From the NCBI RefSeq assembly GCF_023630205.1, contig NZ_JALPRR010000003.1, forward strand, positions 558,001 to 622,000: 64,000 bases of DNA. Reading direction: 5' to 3'. Numbering within the stretch: the stretch's first letter is position 1; each line of letters starts with the position of its first letter. The stretch comes from Pontibacter ruber (GTDB lineage: Bacteria > Bacteroidota > Bacteroidia > Cytophagales > Hymenobacteraceae). A program made the translations under genes and the position numbers. The notes under the pieces were generated by a model, which saw nothing but the letters and a program-made list of their open reading frames with translations, searched no databases and had not been told where the DNA came from. Positions 26,426 to 36,420 of this stretch are shown here, in pieces.

Positions 26426-29143
26426 TTAGTTATTCTTCAGCAGTTTGAACGTATAAACCTGCTGGGAGGTGATCAGGCGGGCCATGTACACGCTGCCTTT
26501 CAATGCATTGGCATGCACCTCAAAGCTGTATACCTTATCAGCCTCAACGCTGCCCTCGAACAGGCGCTGTACTACATTACCCTGCAGGTCGTAGATTTCT
26601 AGCACCGCGTTGCTTTCCTTATTGCTCAGGCTGAACTCTACCGTTGTCCGTGTTGTGAATGGGTTCGGGTACGCTCTGAGTTTAGCCGTGTCGGTTGCTT
26701 TGGCGGCAGCCACAGGAGCAGCAGGATTGCAGTTGCCTAATGTAGCACCCGTTCTGGCCAGCAGGGCAGGTACTGCACTTGGCGATACGCAATTGTCGTT
26801 CTTACCTTTCACGCAAACCAGCACTTTGTCATTGTTCTGGCCGCAGCGCACATCAGTTACGTGTACCGTTAGTTCAGCGGTAGCAGTACAGCCAAATTCG
26901 TTGGTGGCAAGCACCGAGAAAGTATAATCGCCGGCTGCAACAGGCGTAAACTCCACGATAGCGCCTGTTGTGCTGCTCAGGCCTGTGGCAGGGCTCCAGG
27001 TATAGCTGGTGGCTTCAGAAGTAGCATTGGCTGCGGTCAGTGTCAGCGACTGCGCGCCGTATCCCAAAGCAATGGTGTTGGCAGGTAAGCCGGTATATGT
27101 TGCATCGGCTCTGCTCAGGCTGATGGTAGCCTGCGGCACAGCTCCCTTGATGGTTACCACCGCTGTGGCAGAAGCCATGTTGCCGCTCAGGTCACGTGCC
27201 GTAAAGGTCACCAGGTTGTCGCCGGTGTTGCTGCAGTCGAAGGTGCCTTGAGAAATGCTCAGGCTGCTTTCATTCAGACCGCAGTTGTCCCAGGTTCCGC
27301 TGTTTATATCGGCAGCAGTGATGTTGACCGTACCATTGCTAAGCGTTCGGGTGATGTTCTGTACAAGTATAACCGGAGCGGTAACGTCTTTCTTCGTGAG
27401 CATAAAGCTACCCGATGTAGATTTGCCCGAGGCATCGGTTGCCGTAAAAGTGATCTGCATACTGCCTGCACCGCTCAAAGTGGTACCTGCGGCAGGTTCC
27501 TGCGTTAACGTGATCTCATCCGGGAAAGACACATCATCGCTTACCGTAACCAGGCTGCTGTAATCCGGCAGGGTGGCCGAGCAGGAAGCATTCAGTATGA
27601 GTTCTTGGTTTCCGATGCTGGCAATGATCGGCGCCATGTAGTCAGTCACGTTAGAGGGGGTACTTTCGTTGTGAAAGCGATCCAGGGCCGTAACAGTGTA
27701 GTAGTACGGAGCGCTGGATGCCAGTTTCTTGTCTACAAATTTCTCCATATCCGTGTTGGTGATCGCCAGGATGTTCTCTGTTTTTTCCAGGTCGATCATA
27801 GGGCTGAGCGAACGGTAAACGACAAAACGTTTGGCCTTGTCCATTTCGTTGCCGTTGTCTGCCGGTTTGGTCCACTTCAGCACCACCGAGTCGTTGGCGT
27901 GCCTTTCTGCAATAAGCTGGGTAGGCGTTGCCGGTGCTGTGTTATCGCGCCACGGCATGTTTGGCAACAGGGCAGGCTTGCTGTAAAAATCGACGCGCAG
28001 GGAATCTCGGAAACCGAGCTTGGTGGCACTACGCAGGCTGCTGGTGTTGTAAATTGCTTGTCCGTATACATTGGCGTGCTCCCGGTTAAGGCGCACCTGG
28101 TTTGGGATCTGGGAAGGATTTGCCCAGTTCGCGCCCTGTGCCGGATCGTTTACTTTGTAGCCTGCCATACCTATGTAAATGTGTCTGCCGGAGGCGTTGT
28201 TGTTCCACCATGGGATCAGGACGCTGTAGTTAGCTCCTGGCTGACCCATGTACCAGTACACCTGTGGGGCCAGGTAATCGATCCAGCCTTCCTGCAGCCA
28301 CTTGCGCGAGTCGGCATACAAGGTAACGTAATGCTGCAGGCCACTGGTGGCAGAGCCTATCGCCGGGTTGGTGCTGTTGCGGTAAATGCCCGATGGCGAA
28401 ATGCCGAATTTTACCCAGGGTTTGGCTGCTTTTATACTTTCACTTACCTGTTTAACAAGCAGGTTCACATTGTCTCGTCTCCAGTCGCCGCGGTCAGTAA
28501 ACCCTCTCGGATCTGCCAGGAAATTTGCATCGTCATTGAAGCTGGCATTTGGATAAAAATAGTCGTCGAAGTGGATGCCGTCTACATCATAGCGGGCAAC
28601 AATGTCATCGATCACGCTGGTTACATAATCTCTTACTTCCGGCAGGGCAGGGTTCAGAATGCGTTGTACCCCGGCAGCTAACAACCACTCCGGATGGCGC
28701 CGCGCCACATGGCTTGGGTCAAAGGAATTGATATTGTTGTAATTAGCAATGGCACGGTAGGGATTGATCCAGGCATGAAATTCTATGCCCCTTTTATGGC
28801 ATTCCTCGATCATGAATTGCATCGGATCCCAAGCGGGACTTGGCGCTCTTCCCTGCAGGCCTGTCAGGTCGGAAGACCAGGGTTCGATGGTGCTTGGGTA
28901 CAAGGCATCGCTCTGGCTGCGCACCTGCACGAACAGCGCATTTTTACCGGTTGCTTTGTGGTGGTCAACAATGGAAATAAAGGCTGCACGCTGCTGTGCA
29001 GGCGTCTGGGTTCGGTTTGGCCAGTCTATGTTTGCGTAGGTAGCAATCCAGGCACCCCGGAACTCCCTTTTGGGAGCATTTTGGGCCACTCCGTTAAAGA
29101 ACAGGGCAAAGAATAAAAGTAATGCGAGTAAAGGTGTTTTCAT
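26426..29143 (-). CDS. Secreted GH10-like glycoside hydrolase with T9SS sorting domain
   Basis: 905 residues from ATG 29141-29143. The frame extends further, but the signal peptide starts here and ends near G-V-A-Q. Residues 25-360 are a YngK/DUF187-type (GHL10) TIM barrel: R-E-F-R-G-A-W-I-A-T, then A-L-F-V-Q-V-R, H-A-W-I-N-P-Y-R and Y-D-V-D-G-I-H-F-D-D-Y-F-Y. A fibronectin type III-like module (about 400-490), two HYR-like modules and an Ig-like module follow. The last 80 residues form a type A T9SS sorting domain (Y-P-N-P-F, then V-Y-M-A-R-L and F-K-L-L-K). It is therefore exported and cell-surface attached. Substrate is probably a bacterial or plant cell-wall glycan; not proven. Confidence 0.85.
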   Translation of the reverse strand: MKTPLLALLLFFALFFNGVAQNAPKREFRGAWIATYANIDWPNRTQTPAQQRAAFISIVDHHKATGKNALFVQVRSQSDALYPSTIEPWSSDLTGLQGRAPSPAWDPMQFMIEECHKRGIEFHAWINPYRAIANYNNINSFDPSHVARRHPEWLLAAGVQRILNPALPEVRDYVTSVIDDIVARYDVDGIHFDDYFYPNASFNDDANFLADPRGFTDRGDWRRDNVNLLVKQVSESIKAAKPWVKFGISPSGIYRNSTNPAIGSATSGLQHYVTLYADSRKWLQEGWIDYLAPQVYWYMGQPGANYSVLIPWWNNNASGRHIYIGMAGYKVNDPAQGANWANPSQIPNQVRLNREHANVYGQAIYNTSSLRSATKLGFRDSLRVDFYSKPALLPNMPWRDNTAPATPTQLIAERHANDSVVLKWTKPADNGNEMDKAKRFVVYRSLSPMIDLEKTENILAITNTDMEKFVDKKLASSAPYYYTVTALDRFHNESTPSNVTDYMAPIIASIGNQELILNASCSATLPDYSSLVTVSDDVSFPDEITLTQEPAAGTTLSGAGSMQITFTATDASGKSTSGSFMLTKKDVTAPVILVQNITRTLSNGTVNITAADINSGTWDNCGLNESSLSISQGTFDCSNTGDNLVTFTARDLSGNMASATAVVTIKGAVPQATISLSRADATYTGLPANTIALGYGAQSLTLTAANATSEATSYTWSPATGLSSTTGAIVEFTPVAAGDYTFSVLATNEFGCTATAELTVHVTDVRCGQNNDKVLVCVKGKNDNCVSPSAVPALLARTGATLGNCNPAAPVAAAKATDTAKLRAYPNPFTTRTTVEFSLSNKESNAVLEIYDLQGNVVQRLFEGSVEADKVYSFEVHANALKGSVYMARLITSQQVYTFKLLKNN

Positions 29144-29568
29144 AAGCAATTTTTTTGAGTGTTTTTGCAGGATAAAAGCTAATCTATAGCTCACAGCCTG
29201 CAGGAATGTTTAGAATTATAGAAATACTTTGCAAATTCATGCAATAAACATAATAAGTTGCTAATATTCAAGTAGTACTATTTTAAATGCCAAATTATTT
29301 GTGCGCTTAAATCCCGATCAGAACACAGAAAGGAAGGAGGGCCCTGTAGACCTATTCTCGATTTAGACTGCAGCCGGATCGATTTATACTTTCATACTTT
29401 TGCAGCTCTGGCAGAGGGAGGTTTTAAAGCATGGCTTTTAGTGCAGCTGCCTGCATCAGTTGATAACTTCGCTGCATTTTAATTGTAGTTTTCTGCAAGT
29501 TGCAGGTGTGTTAGTTTAAAAGCAGAAGAATTACGTTATATTCACTTCACACAGATTGAACAAGAACT
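29144..29568. other. Divergent promoter region, no gene seen
   Basis: This 425-bp spacer lies between the leftward hydrolase and the rightward reductase. It is AT-rich near 29200-29300 and contains one TTATACTT octamer at about 29384. No convincing frame or hairpin was found. Confidence 0.5.
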
Positions 29569-30540
29569 ATGGAATACAGAAGATTTGGACGCACCGGTTG
29601 GAACGTAAGCGAGATCGGGTATGGCATGTGGGGCATGGCAGGATGGACAAATTCAGATGACGAGCAGTCGGACCGGTCGCTGGACTTAGCCGTGGAAGGA
29701 GGCTGTAACTTTTTTGATACGGCCTGGGGCTATGGCAAAGGTAAAAGCGAAACCATACTGGGTTGCCTGGTAAAGCGGCATCCGGATAAGCGCCTGTACA
29801 TGGCCACCAAGATCCCGCCTAAAAACCTGAAATGGCCATCAAAAGCGCACTACAAACTGGAAGAGTGTTTTCCTGCCGATCATATCATATCCTATACCGA
29901 AAAGAGCCTGAAGAACCTGGGCGTAGATACGATCGATCTGCAGCAGTTCCATGTGTGGGAAGATAGCTGGGCCGACAACGAGGAATGGCAGCGCGCAGTC
30001 GAGAAGCTGAAAGCCGACGGTAAAATACAGCACATGGGTATAAGCGTAAACCGCTGGGAGCCCGAAAATGTACTGAATACCCTGCGCACCGGACACATAA
30101 GCAGCGTACAGGTCATTTACAATATTTTCGACCAGGCACCGGAAGACACGCTCTTTCCATTGTGCCGGGAGCTGGACGTTGCCATCATTGCACGTGTTCC
30201 GTTCGATGAAGGAACTCTCACGGGAACATTCACAAAAGAGACTACTTTCCCGGAGGGCGACTGGCGCAGCACCTACTTTGTACCGGAGAATCTCAATTCC
30301 AGTGTAGAGCATGCCGACCGCCTGAAGCCACTGGTGCCGCATGGCATGACAATGGCAGAAATGGCCTTACGGTTTATACTTAGCAACCCCGATGTGAGCA
30401 CGACCATACCAGGCATGCGCAAGGAGCAGCACGTAAAGTCAAACCTGGGCGCCAGCGATGGGAAAGGTTTGCCGAAAGACCTGCTGAACGAGTTGCAAAA
30501 GCACCGCTGGGATCGTGAGCCAACCGAGTGGTCGCAGTAG
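29569..30540 (+). CDS. Aldo/keto reductase
   Basis: 323 residues, a cytoplasmic TIM-barrel NADPH-dependent reductase. The catalytic tetrad is recognisable: D and Y in F-F-D-T-A-W-G-Y-G (about 49-57), K in A-T-K-I-P, and H in Q-F-H-V-W-E-D. The C-terminal cofactor-binding part has S-T-T-I-P-G-M-R. It belongs to the general AKR group close to YghZ/PLP-like members; substrate unknown. A 17-bp stem terminator follows, shared with the convergent lipoprotein gene. Confidence 0.92.
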   Translation: MEYRRFGRTGWNVSEIGYGMWGMAGWTNSDDEQSDRSLDLAVEGGCNFFDTAWGYGKGKSETILGCLVKRHPDKRLYMATKIPPKNLKWPSKAHYKLEECFPADHIISYTEKSLKNLGVDTIDLQQFHVWEDSWADNEEWQRAVEKLKADGKIQHMGISVNRWEPENVLNTLRTGHISSVQVIYNIFDQAPEDTLFPLCRELDVAIIARVPFDEGTLTGTFTKETTFPEGDWRSTYFVPENLNSSVEHADRLKPLVPHGMTMAEMALRFILSNPDVSTTIPGMRKEQHVKSNLGASDGKGLPKDLLNELQKHRWDREPTEWSQ

Positions 30541-30555
30541 GAGGATCTAACAGTA

Positions 30556-30607
30556 AACAAACACAAAGAGCCGTTTCCTGTAAATAGGGCGGCTCTTTGT
30601 GTTTGTT
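30556..30607. terminator. Bidirectional terminator
   Basis: AACAAACACAAAGAGCC pairs over 17 bp with GGCTCTTTGTGTTTGTT, between convergent genes. Confidence 0.85.
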
Positions 30608-30634
30608 AGAATAAAGTTATTACTGTTTGATATT

Positions 30635-31051
30635 TCAGAAAGTATCTTCAATCCATACTTTGCGGGCTATTCCCATGCCCACAAAATTGCCCCTGCCACC
30701 GCCTCTTAGTAGTACTGCGACATTTACACCCGGACGTAGCTCTACCATGTCGCTGGGCTGGCCATCTTTATTTATGATCTGCGTGGTTGGCAACACAAGT
30801 ACGTACGCCCGGTTGTAACGCGAGTCTTGTGAAGGAAAGCCCTCTATTTCCAGCATGACCTGGCCCTGATCATAGTGACTTGAAATAATACTACCCCGGA
30901 TATCAACCCGCTGTGGGGACAGTCGTGCGTTTTCTGAAGTAGTAGTGTTGTCAGTGCCAGCCGGGGCTGTGCTGGTTTTGCAGCCAGTTAAATACAGAGC
31001 AAACAGCAGGCATAAGCCAGGCAGCGCAAGTTGCATATTAGGAGCTTTCAT
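30635..31051 (-). CDS. Small lipoprotein, hypothetical
   Basis: 138 residues with a lipoprotein signal peptide (lipobox L-T-G-C at about residues 21-24). The mature part has a Thr/Ser-rich spacer and then an OB-like stretch, R-G-S-I-I-S-S-H-Y-D-Q-G-Q-V-M-L-E-I, ending in W-I-E-D-T-F. No family name is recognised. An internal start at residue 6 (M-Q-L) is equally possible. Confidence 0.65.
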   Translation of the reverse strand: MKAPNMQLALPGLCLLFALYLTGCKTSTAPAGTDNTTTSENARLSPQRVDIRGSIISSHYDQGQVMLEIEGFPSQDSRYNRAYVLVLPTTQIINKDGQPSDMVELRPGVNVAVLLRGGGRGNFVGMGIARKVWIEDTF

Positions 31052-31375
31052 TTATCCGTCTTTTAAATACTTATGATAGTTCAGTACGCCACGGGAGTAT
31101 GTACTGTTAGATTTTGGCCCAAGGTCGGCCTGTTAACTAATGCAGATAATGAGGGAAATAGCTATTCTGGACTATATATTAGGAGTTATCCATGGCTCAG
31201 GCTATACTTCAAAATAGCCCGGAAAGCGCTTAGGTGATAGTTCCTGATCTGTGCACAAAGGATAGATTCATTTCAAGAACAAACATTGCTTAAAATAGAA
31301 AAAAAGAAAAATATGATTCTTTAGGTACACAACTATGGAATTTGCTTTACATTTGCGCCCACCAATTCTGAAGTT
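31052..31375. other. Divergent promoter region with a Bacteroidota -7 element
   Basis: In this 324-bp spacer TACATTTG at 31348-31355 fits the Bacteroidota -7 consensus TAnnTTTG and is about 20 bp before the GTG start of the next gene. I see no clear -33 TTTG at the usual distance. The rest is AT-rich and has no gene. Confidence 0.5.
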
Positions 31376-31738
31376 GTGAAGAGAATACTGTTGTTGTTTT
31401 TGATAACTATAACCTGCCTGAATCTGGCAGGCGGTTATGCTATTGCAGCAACCGTGCTGGCACAGCAAAGTGCAACTTTACTGCCTGATGTGCTGCCTGA
31501 TGCAGGACAGCAGAAAGTAAAGAAGTCGGTAATTGATCTGCAAACCATACAGCTCAACAAAGAAGATTCGGAAGACGAGCCGCTTTTACCTGTACTTGCC
31601 CTGATCGCAACCTCTCCGGAGTATAGTTACATCCCCGACTTTAAGTTACTCAACAAGCACTTTCTGCTGCATTATGGCACGTCTATAAAGGATAAGGAAC
31701 TTGCTGCCTACATCCTGCACCAGAATTTCAGACTATAG
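31376..31738 (+). CDS. Small secreted hypothetical protein
   Basis: 120 residues starting at GTG 31376. The N-terminus is a clear signal peptide (K-R-I-L-L-L-F-L-I-T-I-T-C-L) ending near V-L-A-Q. The mature domain has a hydrophilic stretch rich in Asp/Glu and a C-terminal helical part with L-N-K-H-F-L-L-H-Y-G. No family recognised. No ATG in frame is close, so the GTG start is preferred. Confidence 0.6.
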   Translation: MKRILLLFLITITCLNLAGGYAIAATVLAQQSATLLPDVLPDAGQQKVKKSVIDLQTIQLNKEDSEDEPLLPVLALIATSPEYSYIPDFKLLNKHFLLHYGTSIKDKELAAYILHQNFRL

Positions 31739-32104
31739 TTTCCTCTTTTCAGTTGCTTCTACTTCTGTAGGCCTGCCTCAAGGCCATCTGCAACTATAAA
31801 TTCCCGCTTTCTTAAGCACCAAATTCAAAATTTTATTTTCCGGGTTCGGGTAAACTGCTGTTACCGGTAGTTTAAGCTGCGTTGCATTTATACCTGCGTA
31901 TAGTTGCTCCTGGTATTACTGTTGCCATTCAGGGTTTACTCCTGCATGGTGCAGCACGCTGCAACCTTCCTGTTCTGTTGTTTCCCGCCCCGGTTAAACG
32001 TGTAACCTGCTGTGCATGATGGTATTTGCTTCTATAGCAACTTGTGTTGTCTTGCACATACTTCTTAAAAAGTCATCAACCAATCCAATCTAAAATCATT
32101 TACC
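31739..32104. other. Promoter spacer of the RND efflux operon
   Basis: 366 bp with no convincing frame. No regulator-type dyad was found, and no regulator gene flanks the operon. Confidence 0.5.
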
Positions 32105-33193
32105 ATGAAGAAGATTCTCATGCTTATGAGCATCGGTGCCTTGTTGTGCCATTCAAGTTGTACATCAACACAAGGAGAAGAGAAAAAGGAGCACGAAACC
32201 GCGTTCCTGGTCAGCAGTCCGGTTAAAATGGACACGACCGTTACTGAAGATTACGTGAGCCAGATCCATTCCATACGCCATATTGAACTAAGGGCACAGG
32301 AAAAAGGCTACCTGCAGAAGATCTTTGTAGACGAAGGTCAGTTTGTAAAAAAAGGCCAACTGCTGTTCCAGATCATGCCCAACCTGTATGAAGCCGAACT
32401 GCAAAAGGCACAGGCAGAAGCCAATTTCGCAAAGATCGAATACCAGAACACCAAGTCGCTTGCAGACAGAAACATCGTTGCTCCGAATGAGCTGGCGATG
32501 GCTAAAGCAAAACTCGACAAAGCAAAAGCGGACGTAGCCCTGGCTAATGTGCACCTGCAGTTCACTGAGATCAGAGCTCCGTTTGATGGGATCATCGACC
32601 GTTTCCATGTACGGCTTGGCAGCCTGGTGGATGAAGGCGAACTATTAACAGAACTTTCAGACAACAGCAAAATGTGGGTGTACTACAACGTGCCGGAAGC
32701 GGAGTACCTGGATTATCAGACCAATGAAAAGAAGGATGAGGATGTACAGGTAAACCTGCTGATGGCCAACAACCAGCTGTTCAAACATGCGGGCGTGGTG
32801 GAAACCATTGAAGCCAACTTTAACCATGAGACGGGTAACATTGCTTTCAGGGCTACATTCCCTAACCCGGAGGGGCTGTTACGACACGGCGAAACAGGTA
32901 ATATTCGCATGAGTATCCCGCTTAAAAACGCCCTCCTGATTCCGCAAAAAGCCACCTTCGAGGTACTTGATAAAAAGTATGTCTATGTGGTGGATAAAAA
33001 CAATGTGATCAGGTCAAGAGAAATAGCCGTGGGCGCAGAAATGCCACACATTTATGTGGTGCAGAACGGTTTGGCGGAGAACGATAAGATCCTGCTGGAA
33101 GGCCTGCGCCTGGTGCGTGAAAACGAAAAAATCCACACCAAGTTCGTGGAGCCCGGTAAAGTTATTTCTAATCTGGAATTGTATGCGGAGTAA
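32105..33193 (+). CDS. RND efflux periplasmic adaptor (membrane fusion protein)
   Basis: 362 residues, a lipoprotein with signal peptide and lipobox S-S-C at about residue 19. It has the HlyD/AcrA layout: a lipoyl-like half (G-Y-L-Q-K-I-F-V-D-E-G-Q-F-V-K-K-G), an alpha-helical hairpin (about 100-145), the second lipoyl half (I-R-A-P-F-D-G-I-I-D), a beta-barrel and a membrane-proximal domain. It links the inner-membrane pump to the outer-membrane channel. First gene of a three-gene operon with 26 bp to the pump gene. Confidence 0.92.
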   Translation: MKKILMLMSIGALLCHSSCTSTQGEEKKEHETAFLVSSPVKMDTTVTEDYVSQIHSIRHIELRAQEKGYLQKIFVDEGQFVKKGQLLFQIMPNLYEAELQKAQAEANFAKIEYQNTKSLADRNIVAPNELAMAKAKLDKAKADVALANVHLQFTEIRAPFDGIIDRFHVRLGSLVDEGELLTELSDNSKMWVYYNVPEAEYLDYQTNEKKDEDVQVNLLMANNQLFKHAGVVETIEANFNHETGNIAFRATFPNPEGLLRHGETGNIRMSIPLKNALLIPQKATFEVLDKKYVYVVDKNNVIRSREIAVGAEMPHIYVVQNGLAENDKILLEGLRLVRENEKIHTKFVEPGKVISNLELYAE

Positions 33194-33219
33194 ATCCATA
33201 TCCTCAAAAATCAGAAGAC

Positions 33220-36200
33220 ATGTTTAGTAAATTTATACACAGACCTGTATTTGCAATCATAATATCGGTCGTGATCGTTTTTATAGGTGGCCTGGCTATC
33301 AAGAAGCTGCCTATATCCCAGTTCCCCGACATTGCGCCCACCACGGTAAACATCTTTATTGCTTACCCGGGTGCCAGTGCCGATGTACTGGTTAACTCTA
33401 CGCTCATCACCCTGGAGCAGGCCATAAACGGTGTGGAAGGGATGCGTTATATCGCATCGGACGCTACCAGTGCTGGCGAAGCTACCCTTCGTATCATCTT
33501 CGAACCGGGCACAGACCCCAACGATGCCGTTGTGCGGGTAAAAACCAGGGTGGACCAGGTAATGCCACTCCTGCCCGAACTGGTGCAGCGGGAAGGTGTT
33601 GTGATCACTCCGGTACAGCCGAGTATGTTGATGTATGTCAACCTCTATTCCAAGGAAAAGAGCATTGACGAGAAGTTCCTGTTCAACTACGCCACCGTTA
33701 AAATGATCCCGGAAATACAAAGGATCAAGGGTGTGGCAAGGGCACAGATATTGGGTAGCCGCAGATACGCGATGCGTGTGTGGCTGAACCCGGACCGTAT
33801 GCGTGCCTATAACATCTCTGTAGAAGAGGTAATGGAAGCCCTGGCGGAGCAAAGTATAATTGGCCGCCCCGGCAGGTTAGGACAAAGCTCAGGTATAGCT
33901 GCCCAGTCGCTGGAATATGTGCTTACTTACAAAGGCCGCTATAACAAACCGGTAGAGTATGAAGGAATCATCATCAGGGCCAATGCCGAAGGTGAAAGCA
34001 TACGCCTGAAAGACATTGCCACGGTAGAACTGGGAAGTGAATTCTTTGATATCTACTCTAACCTGAATGGTCAGCCTTCTGCAGCTATTGTGTTAAAGCA
34101 GAACTATGGAAGTAATGCCAGTGATGTGATTGCAGACGTAAAAGCCAGGCTGGATGTCATGAAACAATCCTTCCCTCCGGGAGTGGACTATAAGATCAGC
34201 TATGACGTTTCCCAATTCCTGGACGCTTCCATCGACCAGGTGCTTCATACCTTAAGAGACGCATTTATACTTGTGGCGCTGGTCGTTTTCATCTTCCTCG
34301 GCGACTGGCGTTCTACGCTTATTCCTATACTTGCCGTGCCGGTTTCGCTGGTAGGGGCCTTCTTCGTGATTCAGCTGTTTGGCCTTTCTATTAACTTGAT
34401 CACCTTGTTCGCGCTTGTACTGGCCATCGGTATTGTGGTGGATAACGCCATCGTGGTGGTAGAAGCGGTCCATGCCAAAATGGATGAAACTAACCTATCG
34501 CCTTATAGAGCAACTATAGAGGTACTTCGTGAGATTGGTGGTGCCATCATCGCCATCACACTGGTAATGACGGCTGTGTTCATTCCATTGCTGTTCATGT
34601 CAGGTCCGGTGGGTATTTTCTACCGCCAGTTCTCTATCACCATGGCCAGTTCTATCGTGATCTCGGCCGTAATTGCCCTTACACTTACCCCGGTGCTGTG
34701 TGCCATGTTGCTGAAGAACAACCATGGAAAGCCAAAGAAGAGTAATCCGTTAACAAAAGCCCTTGACAGCTTTAACAGCGGGTTCGAAAAACTGACTGGC
34801 AAGTATGTTGGGTTGTTACGCGCTATTGTAAGCCGCAGAACGCTAACGTGGGGTATACTTTTGGCCTTTGGCGTAGGTATCTTCTTCGAAAACAAAGTGC
34901 TTCCGGCAGGCTTTATCCCGAACGAAGACCAGGGTACTATTTATGCTATAGTTCAGACTCCTCCGGGCTCAACCCTGGAAACTACCAACAAAGTATCGCA
35001 AAAACTACAGAAGATCTGTGAAGAGATTGAAGGGGTTGAGTCGGTTTCCTCGCTGGCTGGTTACGAGATCATGACCGAAGGACGTGGTTCAAATGCCGGT
35101 ACCTGTCTTATCAACCTGAAACCTTGGTCTGACCGAAAGCATACCGTGAAGGAGATCATGGAAGAGCTGGAAGAAAAATCGAAAGGCTTGGGCGCTGTGG
35201 TAGAGTTCTTCGAGCCACCGGCAATTCCAGGCTTTGGTTCTTCAGGTGGTTTCTCAATGCGTTTGCTGGATAAAAACTCCGATACCGATTACCAGGAGTT
35301 CGATAAGATCAACAAGGAGTTTATGGATAACCTGGCCAAGCGTAAAGAGCTTACCGGTTTGTTTACCTTCTTCGCTGCCAATTACCCGCAGTATGAATTA
35401 GAGATTGATAATGAGCTGGCGATGCAGAAAGGGGTGTCTATCGGCAAGGCGATGGAGAACCTGAACATCATGATTGGTAGTACCTATGAGCAGGGTTTTA
35501 TCAAGTTCAACCAGTTCTTCAAAGTATACGTGCAGTCGGATCCTAAGTATAGAAGGATGCCGTCTGATGTGTTAAATCTTGCCGTTAAAAACGAAGCGGG
35601 GGAGATGGTGCCTTATTCTGCTTTTATGAAGCTGAAAAAGACGCAGGGACCTAATGAAGTTACCCGCTTTAACCTGTACAATTCAGCTGCTATCCAGGGG
35701 TTACCGGCCAAAGGCTATACCACTGCAGATGCCATACAGGCCATACAGGAAGTAGCCGCTACAACACTGCCTAAAGGGTATGATATAGCATTTGAAGGTC
35801 TTTCTTATGATGAATCCATCAGAGGAAATGAGTCGCTGTATGTGTTCATCGTTGTACTCCTGTTTGTATACTTCGTGTTGGCCGCCCAGTACGAGAGCTT
35901 TATCATTCCTTTTGCGGTGGTGCTTTCGCTTCCGGTCGGGATTTTCGGCTCGTTCCTGTTGCTGAAACTGATGGGGCTGGAGAACAACATTTATGCCCAG
36001 GTAGGTATGATCATGCTGGTTGGTCTGTTGGGTAAAAACGCCGTGCTGATCGTGGAATTTGCCGTTCAGAAGCGCCTGCAGGGATATACTATACTTGAAG
36101 CCGCTATAGAAGGCGCCAAGGTTCGTTTCCGCCCTATCCTGATGACATCCTTTGCCTTTGTTGCCGGTTTGATTCCGTTGATCGTGGCTACGGGTGCAGG

Positions 36201-36420
36201 CGCTATCGGTAACCGGACCATTGGTGCCTCTGCCCTGGGTGGTATGTTGTTCGGTACCATTTTCGGAGTTGTTATCATACCTGGCTTGTACTACATATTC
36301 GCTAAAATGGCAGACGGCCGTCACCTGATCCGGGACGAACATGAAACGCCGCTAACGGAAGATTATGTTTATGCCAGCGAAAGTGTCCACCTCATCGAAG
36401 AAACTGAAAACCATGTCTAA
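33220..36420 (+). CDS. RND efflux transporter permease (HAE1/AcrB type)
   Basis: 1066 residues, the full length of an AcrB-type pump. It starts M-F-S-K-F-I-H-R-P-V-F-A and has 12 expected membrane helices with two large periplasmic loops. The proton-relay segment in helix 4, A-I-G-I-V-V-D-N-A-I-V-V-V-E, has the conserved Asp. It exports hydrophobic drugs or metabolites in exchange for protons. The next gene overlaps the end by 8 bp (ATGTCTAA), so translation is coupled. Confidence 0.95.
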   Translation: MFSKFIHRPVFAIIISVVIVFIGGLAIKKLPISQFPDIAPTTVNIFIAYPGASADVLVNSTLITLEQAINGVEGMRYIASDATSAGEATLRIIFEPGTDPNDAVVRVKTRVDQVMPLLPELVQREGVVITPVQPSMLMYVNLYSKEKSIDEKFLFNYATVKMIPEIQRIKGVARAQILGSRRYAMRVWLNPDRMRAYNISVEEVMEALAEQSIIGRPGRLGQSSGIAAQSLEYVLTYKGRYNKPVEYEGIIIRANAEGESIRLKDIATVELGSEFFDIYSNLNGQPSAAIVLKQNYGSNASDVIADVKARLDVMKQSFPPGVDYKISYDVSQFLDASIDQVLHTLRDAFILVALVVFIFLGDWRSTLIPILAVPVSLVGAFFVIQLFGLSINLITLFALVLAIGIVVDNAIVVVEAVHAKMDETNLSPYRATIEVLREIGGAIIAITLVMTAVFIPLLFMSGPVGIFYRQFSITMASSIVISAVIALTLTPVLCAMLLKNNHGKPKKSNPLTKALDSFNSGFEKLTGKYVGLLRAIVSRRTLTWGILLAFGVGIFFENKVLPAGFIPNEDQGTIYAIVQTPPGSTLETTNKVSQKLQKICEEIEGVESVSSLAGYEIMTEGRGSNAGTCLINLKPWSDRKHTVKEIMEELEEKSKGLGAVVEFFEPPAIPGFGSSGGFSMRLLDKNSDTDYQEFDKINKEFMDNLAKRKELTGLFTFFAANYPQYELEIDNELAMQKGVSIGKAMENLNIMIGSTYEQGFIKFNQFFKVYVQSDPKYRRMPSDVLNLAVKNEAGEMVPYSAFMKLKKTQGPNEVTRFNLYNSAAIQGLPAKGYTTADAIQAIQEVAATTLPKGYDIAFEGLSYDESIRGNESLYVFIVVLLFVYFVLAAQYESFIIPFAVVLSLPVGIFGSFLLLKLMGLENNIYAQVGMIMLVGLLGKNAVLIVEFAVQKRLQGYTILEAAIEGAKVRFRPILMTSFAFVAGLIPLIVATGAGAIGNRTIGASALGGMLFGTIFGVVIIPGLYYIFAKMADGRHLIRDEHETPLTEDYVYASESVHLIEETENHV